NCBI GenBank assembly: GCA_001929475.1
Contig: LXFE01003776.1
Location: 1 to 15,519, forward strand
DNA length: 15,519 nt
Reading direction: 5' to 3'
Origin: Neolecta irregularis DAH-3
Taxonomy: Eukaryota; Ascomycota; Neolectomycetes; Neolectales; Neolectaceae
In this document: piece by piece, positions 1 through 8,204 of the stretch
Numbering within the stretch: position 1 is the stretch's first letter
Layout: each line of letters begins with the position of its first letter
Notes under the pieces: model-generated
What the model saw: only the letters and a program-made list of their open reading frames with translations
Told to the model about the DNA's origin: nothing
The model's database searches: none
Position numbers and translations under genes: made by a program

Positions 1-97
1 CTCCCACTCGCAATCAATATTTTATTATTCCTACCACCAACCTTTACCTCTATATTTCATGTCGGACAACTCTGGAGCCAGCAGACTTTCCCAATAG

Positions 98-367
98 CTT
101 AAGCAAAAGCTAAAAATTCGACAGATAAATCCTGGTTCCCTGCCACAATCTGCAGACAAGCAGTACCTACAGGATTCCCTCCTTCCCTTTCCCCTACTCC
201 AAATAAAAATACCTTCTCCTGCCCATTCCTGCCATAAGACTGTTTTTGGAAACCTGCTAAAGCAGACACGACCACTGGCAAAATTGATAGTGCCTATTCG
301 ACCCTTCAACGAGATGGGAAAAGGCTCAGTAACCAATAGTCAGCTTTCATTTTATCCCTATTTTTAG
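98..367 (+). CDS. Weak open frame, possible exon of an unrecognised gene
   Basis: This is an 89-codon stop-free frame that begins right after an in-frame TAG at 95-97 and ends at TAG 365-367. It has no suitable ATG at its start, so if it is real it is an internal or terminal exon. Position 97 ends in AG and could be a splice acceptor. The translation is of mixed composition with a hydrophobic middle, and I recognise no motif. The complementary strand is also open over part of this stretch (99-281), which weakens the case. A frame of this length is not rare by chance at this base composition. Confidence 0.15.
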   Translation, partial: LKQKLKIRQINPGSLPQSADKQYLQDSLLPFPLLQIKIPSPAHSCHKTVFGNLLKQTRPLAKLIVPIRPFNEMGKGSVTNSQLSFYPYF

Positions 368-468
368 AAGCTTCTCGTATTCTTACATTTTTCCTATCTT
401 TTTTACTCACTCTTTTCAAGAAAAGCCTGGCGATGGCAGGCAACTTCGTATCTTTCTCTTTTCTATAG

Positions 469-765
469 GTATGGGTCAGGAGTCAGTCTTTTCAGCTTAG
501 CAGGAAAAATCCAAAACTTTTCAATATATCTCCTATTTTCAGTAGTCAGTGTGTTCAACCACCGCCCGCTCCTACCCAAGACTCACAATTGCAGCAATAC
601 CAAAAATCCTACAAGTCTATCCAAGTAAACAAATTATCAAGTAAGTCCAAGCAAGCAAGTCTTAATATCCAAAATAATCAAGCCCAAAGGCCTGACTTGG
701 ATTTACTTAATAGCAGGTCTTGGTGTGTTCGGCTGGGTGGCATGAGCAGCAGCGTGGCATCCTGA
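469..765 (+). CDS. Weak Gln/Ser/Pro-rich open frame, possible last exon
   Basis: This is a 98-codon frame bounded by TAG at 466-468 and TGA at 763-765. It is preceded by a pyrimidine-rich acceptor-like sequence ending in TATAG at 468. The translation is rich in Gln, Ser, Lys and Pro, as in low-complexity tails of fungal regulatory proteins, with a PPPAPTQ-like run near the middle. No ATG opens it and I recognise no domain. It could be the 3' exon of a gene that starts outside or early in the window, or it could be chance. Confidence 0.2.
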   Translation, partial: VWVRSQSFQLSRKNPKLFNISPIFSSQCVQPPPAPTQDSQLQQYQKSYKSIQVNKLSSKSKQASLNIQNNQAQRPDLDLLNSRSWCVRLGGMSSSVAS

Positions 766-1020
766 CAAGCAGGCTGAGCTCAAGAGAGGCAAGTGTGTTG
801 ATTTGCAACCAGATCGAGAATTCCTGTTTCTGTGGTAGCAGTAAAAACAGCCGCAGGTAATGTACAAGGTCAGACTTTGCAGGGGTCAGCGGATCGATGA
901 AGAGGTACATTTCAGCAAGATTAGACATTAAAGTTAGTAGCAGCAGCACTACTAATTTGGACATGTCCTCAGTAATACCCTCCAGAAGTAGCGCCTATGT
1001 GGCGCAGCAAACTATAAATA

Positions 1021-1263
1021 TCACCTAGACAGCAACGAGCCGCTGCCGGTACTGAGCTCAGTCTCCAATTTCGAAGATACACTATCCTCCGAGACTTCAC
1101 GAGAGCAATCCCTAGGCTCATGCTCTGAAATAGTAGCCATTCTTCCAAATGTTGGCAAATATTTATTGCGGTATTGTTTAGCCTGCCTGTTTGTTTCTCC
1201 GCACGTGTGCACGACGTCATCCCACGACTTGCCATTAAACCCAAAATTATTAACCGGCTTCAT
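1021..1263 (-). CDS. Weak divergent small open frame
   Basis: The minus-strand frame opens with ATG at 1263, only 21 bases from the branching-enzyme ATG at 1285, and runs 80 codons to a stop at 1021. It is polar, with a central segment rich in Asn, Gln, Lys and Arg and an acidic Ser-rich tail. I recognise no family. If it is real, the two genes share a promoter with almost no spacing. More likely it is a chance frame over the branching-enzyme promoter. Confidence 0.15.
   Translation of the reverse strand: MKPVNNFGFNGKSWDDVVHTCGETNRQAKQYRNKYLPTFGRMATISEHEPRDCSREVSEDSVSSKLETELSTGSGSLLSR
1202..1220. promoter_or_regulatory. E-box and CRE-like cluster upstream of the branching enzyme
   Basis: Three adjacent palindromic cores lie here: CACGTG (1202-1207), GTGCAC (1207-1212) and GACGTC (1213-1218, extending to ACGTCAT). 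They sit 65-83 bases before the branching-enzyme ATG. CACGTG is the classic bHLH (Cbf1/Pho4/SREBP type) core. ACGTCA is the core bound by ATF/CREB-type bZIP factors, which are known in fungi to link cAMP or stress signalling to reserve carbohydrate genes. Use of these sites here is inference from position and sequence only. Confidence 0.35.
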
Positions 1264-1284
1264 TTTCCCATCCCACCTCCCCAA

Positions 1285-3811
1285 ATGTCCTTTACGCTTC
1301 CATCTGATTTTCCAAAGGATGGCACGGGTGTTATTATGACCGATCCTTGGCTAGAGCCGTTTGCTGATGGATTACGGTCACGGTATCCCTCCTCCAGTAT
1401 AGAATTGCTGATTTCTTGATACGCCAAAACTCAGCAATGGATCCAAAGACTACAAGAAAGCGAAGGTGGACTGGACAAATTTTCAAAAGGATATGAAATA
1501 ATGGGATTAAACGTCGATAAAAGCGGAAACATTATCTATCGAGAATGGGCACCCAATGCAACTCGCGCTTCTCTAATTGGTGAATTCAGTATTAATCTAC
1601 TTCATTCATAGCTGATTTCCAGATAATTGGGATTCAAACTCACATCCTATGGAGAAAAATGAATATGGAGTATGGGAACTCGTTCTTCCAACCAAAGATG
1701 GGCAATCAGTGATCCCTCATAATACAAAAATCAAGGTTTGCATCCTACAAGAAAAAGAACCTTGATTTTGTGGCGAGCTTAAAACTGATATCTCTTAGAT
1801 TTCGCTAGTTTTCCCTTCGGGTGAGCGTGCTGACAGACTTCCTGCCTGGATTTCCCGAGTAACTCAGGATTTGTCTGTCTCCACGCTTTACGACGCAGTC
1901 TTCTGGAACCCAGAACTACCTTACGAATTTAAGAACAAGGCACCTGCAAAACCTCTCTCTGCGAAGATTTACGAAGCTCATGGTACAATATCTTTGTCAT
2001 AATGATTATTGAGTTCAAGTTGGTATAAGTACGAGTGAATATCGGGTTGGAACGTACTCTGAATTTACAAAGAACGTCCTCCCACGAATTTCAAAGCTCG
2101 GGTATAACGTAATACAGTTAATGGCAATCATGGAACACGCCTATTATGCCAGTTTCGGATATCAGGTTACCAATTATTTTGCAGTGTCATCTCGATACGG
2201 TCATCGAACTTTCTTGTCTCAATCTAATCAATTAGGGACACCAGATCAGCTCAAAGAACTTATAGATACTGCTCACGGGCTAGGAATTACTGTTTTGTTA
2301 GACGTAGTCCATTCACATGCATCTAACAACGTTCTCGACGGTCTAAATCAATTCGACGGCACGGATCACTTATACTTTCACGAAGGCGTAAAGGGCCGCC
2401 ATTCACTCTGGGATTCGTACTTATATCTTTATCTTTTCGTTCACCTTACTCCTCTAGTCGTCTGTTCAACTATGGGTCTCATGAAGTTCTTCGTTTCCTT
2501 CTCTCTAACCTGCGATTCTATATGGAAGAATACAAGTTTGATGGCTTCCGGTTTGATGGAGTGACTTCTATGTTATACAAACATCACGGCATGGGGACTG
2601 GCTTTTCTGGCGGTTATCCTGAATATTTTGGTCCTGCAGTCGATGAGGAAAGCATAGTTTATCTAATGCTCGTACAACTCTTTTCTCTTGTTATCTAACC
2701 AAAGGCAAACGAAATGCTTCATCAAATCTACCCAAATGTGATCACAATTGCGGAAGACGTTTCTGGAATGCCAGCCTTATGCCTCCCACGATCATTTGGA
2801 GGGATAGGATTTGACTATCGCTTGGCAATGGCTATCCCGGACATGTGGATCAAATTACTAAAGGAAAAACGGGATGAGGATTGGGACTTGGTGAATATCT
2901 GTCACACATTGACTAATCGACGACATTTGGAGAAGACTATTGCTTACGCAGAATCGCATGATCAAGCGTAACTTCTCTATGATTTAACATGCACTAATAA
3001 AATATGCAGACTCGTTGGTGATAAGACTTTGATCTTTTGGCTAGCAGATAAAGAGATGTACACTCACATGTCCGTCATGTCCGACCGAACGCCAATCATA
3101 GATCGAGCATTAGGACTTCACAAACTTATTCGTTTGATAACCCATGCTCTAGGTGGAGAGGGATATCTCAATTTTGAAGGAAACGAATTTGGTCACCCGG
3201 TTCGCTCCTCTCTTTCTCTGAAGAAAAGCCAACAAAACAGGAATGGCTTGACTTTCCTAGAGAAGGCAATGGGAATTCATACCATTATGCCCGAAGACAA
3301 TGGAACCTAGTCGATGACGATCTTCTACGATACAAATATCTTAACGCATTCGATGCAGCGATGCAACATACCGAAGAAAAACACGGATGGCTTCATTCAT
3401 CTCAAGTATATTACCTTGCTTGATAAGGCAGTTTTTTACTCCAGGCGTATATTTCATTGAAACACCAAACTGATAAAGTGGTCGTTTTTGAACGTGCAAA
3501 ATGCCTTTTCGTCTTTAATTTCCACTGGTCAAATAGGTATTATGCTTGCTTTCATGGAATAATGTAGTAGTTATACTGATTATCGAGTTGGAGTAGACAT
3601 TCCTGGGACTTATAAAATCATTCTAAATTCTGATCGAAGAGAATTTGGTGGACATGAGAGGATTGACGAGACCGTGAATTATCCTACCACATCAATGGAG
3701 TGGAATGGTAGAAAGAACTGGCTTCATGGTTTGAATCGCTCAAGAAATATAATATTTACGGGGGTAGTTTATGTTCCTACTCGAACCGCGCTGGTTTTGG
3801 CGTTGGAATAA
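1285..3811 (+). CDS. GLC3: 1,4-alpha-glucan (glycogen) branching enzyme
   Basis: This enzyme makes alpha-1,6 branches in cytosolic glycogen by cutting and re-attaching alpha-1,4 chains. Exons: 1285-1382, 1419-1588, 1623-1735, 1799-1982, 2020-2199, 2236-2416, 2458-2671, 2705-2967, 3010-3199, 3241-3405, 3445-3536, 3571-3728, 3768-3811. They sum to 2052 nt, or 683 residues (yeast and human enzymes are about 700). DPWLEPF (about residue 20) leads into the CBM48 region. GH13 motifs follow: DVVHSH (271-276), GFRFDGV with nucleophile D342, AEDVSG with acid/base E397, and SHDQ with D466. The start is the ATG that gives the usual short N-terminus. All introns are GT-AG except the first (1383-1418), whose homology-consistent end is TG. 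A canonical alternative acceptor at 1448 would cost ten residues. The protein looks catalytically complete. The family assignment is certain; only the first junction is in doubt. Confidence 0.96.
1383..1418 (+). other. Branching-enzyme intron 1 with TG instead of AG at its 3' end
   Basis: Exon 1 ends at the Arg of a LRSR(Y) segment and the frame then hits TGA at 1417-1419. Homologues need RY followed by 13 residues and EGG. Removing exactly 36 nt (1383-1418) gives that spacing without a gap. The piece starts GTATCC, carries a CTGAT branch-like element and ends in CTTG rather than the CTTAG expected here. One lost A would explain it, as a mutation or a read error. The canonical alternative 1383-1448 (66 nt) stays in frame but deletes ten aligned residues. 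Confidence 0.55.
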
Positions 3812-4485
3812 CTTAGACGGCGATTGTGAAGCTTGAATGTCGTAAAATCAAATTTGTTAGATATTTATTTTTAAGAACCTCCCTATGTGTGATCAAAACG
3901 AAGGTATGATACATTGTTAGTTGATGCTTAGAGACCATTAAACTCACTAATAAAGACTGGCTTAAACCGTCCATGTTGTCTAAAGGTCCTGCTTACTATC
4001 GCTTTATATCACCTATATACCGGGTTTATAAGCTGTCCTCTCGTTGTGGTCTCATTTTGCAACAAATAGCCTGAAGCTGAAAAATCTCTCTCCGTCATTA
4101 GCACTATTCTGATATTCCGTAAAGAGGGTCGTATATATTTACTTTGGACTTCACAAAAGATGACAGGGAAACATCATGGGGTATATAATGAGATTCTCGG
4201 TTCTGATCTAAACACGAGACGAAGCTAAAGATTTATTCCAAGCCTACCATCTGTTGGAAAGTATATAATTTTGACTGAGATGAAATGAACCATCTATCCA
4301 GCCTTGAAGCCACAATCCCCATTCTAGTACCATGTATAGATCGTGAACCCATATGATCATATCAATCTGTGAGTACTAAAGTAGAATGCAACTTGCATAT
4401 CAAACGAAGCGGCAATTTACGAAATATTCCCAGCGGAGACCGAGTCATCTCGCAAATTCAACCTCCATTTCGAATTATTGCCGCG
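3812..4485. other. Intergenic region between branching enzyme and LeuRS
   Basis: No coding frame of note and no tRNA-like A/B boxes are visible. An AATAAA hexamer at 3949-3954, about 140 nt after the branching-enzyme stop, is a candidate polyadenylation signal. Short TATA-like runs (around 4133, 4180 and 4261) are candidates for LeuRS promoter elements, but they are too common in this composition to assign. I see no repeats. Confidence 0.5.
3949..3954 (+). promoter_or_regulatory. Candidate polyadenylation hexamer of the branching enzyme
   Basis: An exact AATAAA lies about 140 nt after the stop codon at 3809-3811. Its position and sequence fit a eukaryotic poly(A) signal. Fungal signals are loose, so this is only a candidate. 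Confidence 0.25.
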
Positions 4486-7400
4486 ATGGCCGCTGTAGTA
4501 GATCCCTCTGCTACTTCCGCGAGTACAATGCAGTTGCCAAAAGTCTCTACTACATTCTGCTTTGTTCTGATGGCGTAGACACATAAACGTGATACTCTCA
4601 TCGAAATCGAGAAATCCATACAAAAGAAATGGGCCGTCGAGAGAACTTTCGAGGTTAATCCACCTAGTCTCAAAGAGACCGGCGAACTATCTAGCCAAGA
4701 GATGCGAGAAAAATACCCGAAATTCTTTGGAACCATGTAAGAAATCACAGTAAAGCGAAGGCCAACTCTCTAGGGCATATCCGTACATGAATGGAACGCT
4801 TCATCTAGGTCACGCTTTTACCATGACGAAGGTTGAATTTGCCACTGGATATGAAAGGATGAATGGAAAGAGAGCTTTGTTCCCCCTCGGGTTTCATTGT
4901 ACGGGAATGCCTATCAAGGTTTGCCTCATACAAGCATGTCTAATTTCAAAGGCCTGCGCTGATAAGCTCAAAAAAGAGCTCGATCAGTTCGGTCCAAATT
5001 TTGATCTTCCACTTGAACAAGAGACAAACTCGGGAGAATCTCCCACTAATCCAGTTACCACGCCCGCCGTTTCTCAAGATCCGAGTAAATTTGTCGCCAA
5101 AAAGGGAAAGCAAGTCTCAAAGAAAACTAATACATCCTATCAATTTCAAATCATGAAACTTATCGGCGTTCCTGACGACCAAATCGCAAAATTTGCTAAT
5201 TCGCAATACTGGTTGAAATACTTTCCTCCGATCGCTAGAGAAGATGTGACTTCATTTGGAGCTCGAATCGATTGGCGGAGGAGCTTTGTAACTACAGATG
5301 CAAATCCATATTATGACTCTTTTATTCGATGGCAGATGAATAAACTGTATGCTTTGAGTAAGATTAAATTTGGAGAACGCTATACGATTTATAGCCCGAG
5401 AGATAAACAACCTTGCATGGATCATGATAGATCGAGCGGAGAGGGGGTTGGTCCTCAGGACTACACTGGAATCAAAATGAAAGTACTCAAATGGAGCGAA
5501 GCGGCAATGAACGAATTATCGAAATTTGAATCAGAAATTTCCGGGAAAAATGTCTTTTTAATTGCCGCTACACTTCGTCCAGAAACCATGTATGTCTGGA
5601 ATAGTATTCAGTTACTGATTCCGCAGGTATGGACAAACCAACTGCTTTATAGGCCCAAATGTCCAATATATCATTCTCAAATCTCGAACCCCGAAAGAAC
5701 TATATCTCTGTACGGAAAAATCCGCAAAGAACATGGCATTCCAACATCTGACATCTGGAGATGGCCAAGTAGAAATAATCTGCGAGATTAAAGGGTCCAG
5801 TGTAATTGGCTCTCAAGTCCATGCTCCACTCTCAAAGTATTCTAAAGTTTACGTTCTTCCCATGGAATCCGTATTATCGTCAAAAGGGACAGGAGTAGTT
5901 ACTTCAGTGCCTTCGGATTCCCCTGATGATTGGGCAACAACTGTGGATCTAGCGAAGAAGGCCGATTATTACAAAATCAATGCAGACTGGGTGAAGCCTG
6001 CTGTTGCCATCATATCTACATTGAATTATGGTGACATGTGCGCGGAGACGCTGGTTAAAGAAATGAAGATTCAATCTCCAAAAGATGCAAAGCAACTTGC
6101 AGTGGCAAAGGAAGTGGCCTACAAAGAAGGATTCTATAAAGGAACGATGATGGTCGGTCGGTATAAAGGCGAAAAGGTGGAAAATGCCAAACCCAAAGTT
6201 CGCCAAGATCTTATTGATCAAAATCTTGCGTTTGTTTATCAGGAGCCGGAGAATTTGATTATCTCGAGAAGTGGCGAAGAGTGCGTTGTTGCATTGATTG
6301 ACCAGTGGTATATTGATTACGGTGAGAGAGAATGGCGCAATTTGACCGAGGTGTATGATTGATTCGGAGGTATTGTCTGATTTTGTAGATGCCTGAATCG
6401 TGTCAACTGCTTTGCTTCAGAAACCAGAAATGGGCTTGATCGGGAGTTGGATCGGATCCATCAGTGGGCTTGTGCGCGACAATTCGGACTTGGTTCTCGA
6501 TTACCGTGGGATAAAAGTTGCCTAGTTGAAAGTCTTTCTGATTCGACGATCTATATGGCTTACTATACTATTTGTCATCATCTGCATTCGAATATTTACG
6601 GCTCAAAAATTGGCCCAGCAGGAATTCACCACAAGGATATGACCGATCCTGTCTGGGAATATATATTTGCCCGAGGTCCATACCCCGAAACCAAGATTCC
6701 CAGAGCAACACTCGACAATTTAAACCGTGAGTTTGAATACTTTTACCCCCTTGATCTTCGTGTATCTGGAAAAGATTTGATCGGAAACCACTTGACATTT
6801 TTCCTTTACAATCACACCGCCATTTTCAGCCCCGAATACTGGCCCAAAGGCATAAGAGCAAACGGTCATTTGATGCTCAACTCTGAGAAAATGGCCAAAT
6901 CTACAGGAAATTTCCTCACCTTGCGCGAGTCAATATCAAAGTTTGGGGCGGACGCTACGAGAATTGCGTTGGCGGACGCTGGCGATTTCATTGAAGATGC
7001 AAATTTTGAGGAGGAAACTGCAAATGCTGCGATTTTGCGATTACACACTCTGTTAGAGTGGGTTCAGGTACAATACCCAAGGTTTACCTTTATTGAAAGA
7101 TAGGAAATGATTCGAGAGAAGAATACTCTGAGGGTTGGAATGGACAACATCCATGATAGAATCTTTGAGAATGAAATGAATAGATTGATTGGTCTTACAA
7201 AGGAGAGCTATGACAAGTATTGCATGATTGTTGGACCATACTAACTTTGAAAGAGCATTCTATAAAAACGCTTTACAGTTTGGATTTCATGTCTTGCAAA
7301 ACACATTTGCTGAATATCGAAAAATGACTGAGGATGCCAGGATGCGAAAAGGCCTTGTCTTTAAATTTCTTGAAACACTGGTGTTATTGATTACACCTAT

Positions 7401-8096
7401 TGCGCCTCACTTTGCAGAACATATATGGACGAACCTCCTAGAAAAGGTATATACGACTTATAATCTTTTTTAATATCACAGCGCTCCTCTGTCCAGAATG
7501 CAGCTTTCCCAACGGCAGGTCCAGTTGATTCCATTTTAGTAGCACAGAATGAGTATATGAGGACCTTGGAAGGCTCTGTGAATGCTGCTCTCGGTGCTCA
7601 AGAAAAGAAGAAGAAGAAAGGGAAAGAAGTCAGCTTTGATCCGAAAAAAGCTAAAAAATTAACAATTTTTAATGCTACCGAGCTTCCGAAATGGCAAATT
7701 AGTGCTATTGAAATTTTGAAAAAGCACTATATGGTAAAACAATATCCGATTCAGTCTAAGGTATAGGAAAACGGCGAAACTATCCACGATGCTGAAATAA
7801 AGAAGTCTTTCGTTTTGTCAGGATTACTGCAAGACAAAAAAGTCATGCCGTTTGTTCAAACTTTCCGGACAAAAATTAACCAACTCGGGTCTGAAGCTTT
7901 TAAATTGATGCTTCCGTTTGATGAAGACGAGCTACTCAATATAATGGTTCCATTTTTACAAAAGTCGATTAATGCTCAAAGTGTCGCTATTGTGAACGCT
8001 ACTATCGCGGCTGACAAAATCGAGGGTGCGACAATGGCCAAGGATGCGGTGCCAGGCCACCCAACTTTCTTGTTTGAGAACGTAGATCAGACGTAG
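4486..8096 (+). CDS. CDC60: Leucyl-tRNA synthetase, cytosolic
   Basis: This class I synthetase charges tRNA-Leu and edits mischarged tRNA. Exons: 4486-4542, 4579-4736, 4774-4918, 4952-5589, 5627-6352, 6389-7067, 7104-7216, 7254-7446, 7482-7733, 7767-8096. They sum to 3291 nt, or 1096 residues, the usual length for the archaeal/eukaryotic LeuRS type. PYMNG then HLGH (82-85) is the HIGH motif. A catalytic HCTGMPIK segment follows. The CP1 editing domain shows TLRPETM (from about 327) and GTGVV...VPSDSPDD (from about 420). The second signature reads KMAKS (742-746) instead of KMSKS. A Lys-rich linker and the C-terminal domain complete it. The ATG chosen gives a short N-terminus before the conserved [10 protein letters not shown]. 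An apparent in-frame TAG at 7764 is only the end of a 33-nt intron. Intron 7217-7253 carries a perfect TACTAAC branch point. There is no mitochondrial presequence. Confidence 0.97.
4919..4951 (+). other. 33-nt stop-free LeuRS intron in the catalytic domain
   Basis: The intron interrupts the sequence between MPIK and [10 protein letters not shown], which is continuous in all LeuRS I know. It begins GTTTGC, ends AAAG, is a multiple of three and has no stop in frame. Unspliced mRNA would therefore encode an 11-residue insertion in the active-site domain rather than a truncated protein. Confidence 0.85.
6888..6902 (+). other. KMSKS signature variant KMAKS in LeuRS
   Basis: The codons AAA ATG GCC AAA TCT encode K-M-A-K-S at residues 742-746, inside the conserved frame NSEKM.KSTGNF. 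In yeast and human cytosolic LeuRS the third residue is Ser. Both lysines that stabilise the adenylation transition state are kept, so activity is expected. Confidence 0.9.
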
Positions 8097-8204
8097 ATTG
8101 TGTACAGTTTTGCTATGTGATATAGAACTCTGATTTTGCTGAAAGTGAGAGTCTTTAAGAAACGCATCCTTTCATCGCAGGCAGTCAAATACCCAAGTGG
8201 GACA

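Larger units (their letters stand above)
1..1284. other. No recognised gene: upstream region of the branching enzyme
   Basis: I recognise no protein family here on either strand. The plus strand has two ATG-less open frames (98-367 and 469-765) and the minus strand has a frame starting at an ATG at 1263. All three are listed separately at low confidence. Much of 340-550 is T-rich with several acceptor-like ends (for example around 365, 466 and 540), so a 3' part of an unrecognised intron-containing gene cannot be excluded. The last 100 bases hold palindromic ACGT-core sites that probably belong to the glycogen gene promoter. Confidence 0.5.

Noticed and set aside
960-1060. A possible ubiquitin-protease C-terminal motif (tyrosine, leucine, His-Ile-Gly pattern) on the minus strand
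   Set aside because: The similarity is a few residues only, the essential GHY order is not kept, a stop interrupts it and no other block of the family is nearby.
1383-1434. Minor (U12) spliceosome intron in the branching enzyme because of the GTATCC donor
   Set aside because: No branch element of the right type at the right distance, and no U12-type ending restores the frame with the aligned residues. The other introns are plainly U2-type.
3812-4485. A tRNA gene or other structured RNA in the gap before LeuRS
   Set aside because: I looked for A and B box words on both strands and for cloverleaf arms and found none.
7764-7766. In-frame TAG in the LeuRS C-terminal domain, as a premature stop, readthrough or recoded codon
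   Set aside because: It is the end of a canonical 33-nt intron (7734-7766). Removing it keeps the frame and joins KKHYM to ENGETIHD, which aligns well with other LeuRS.
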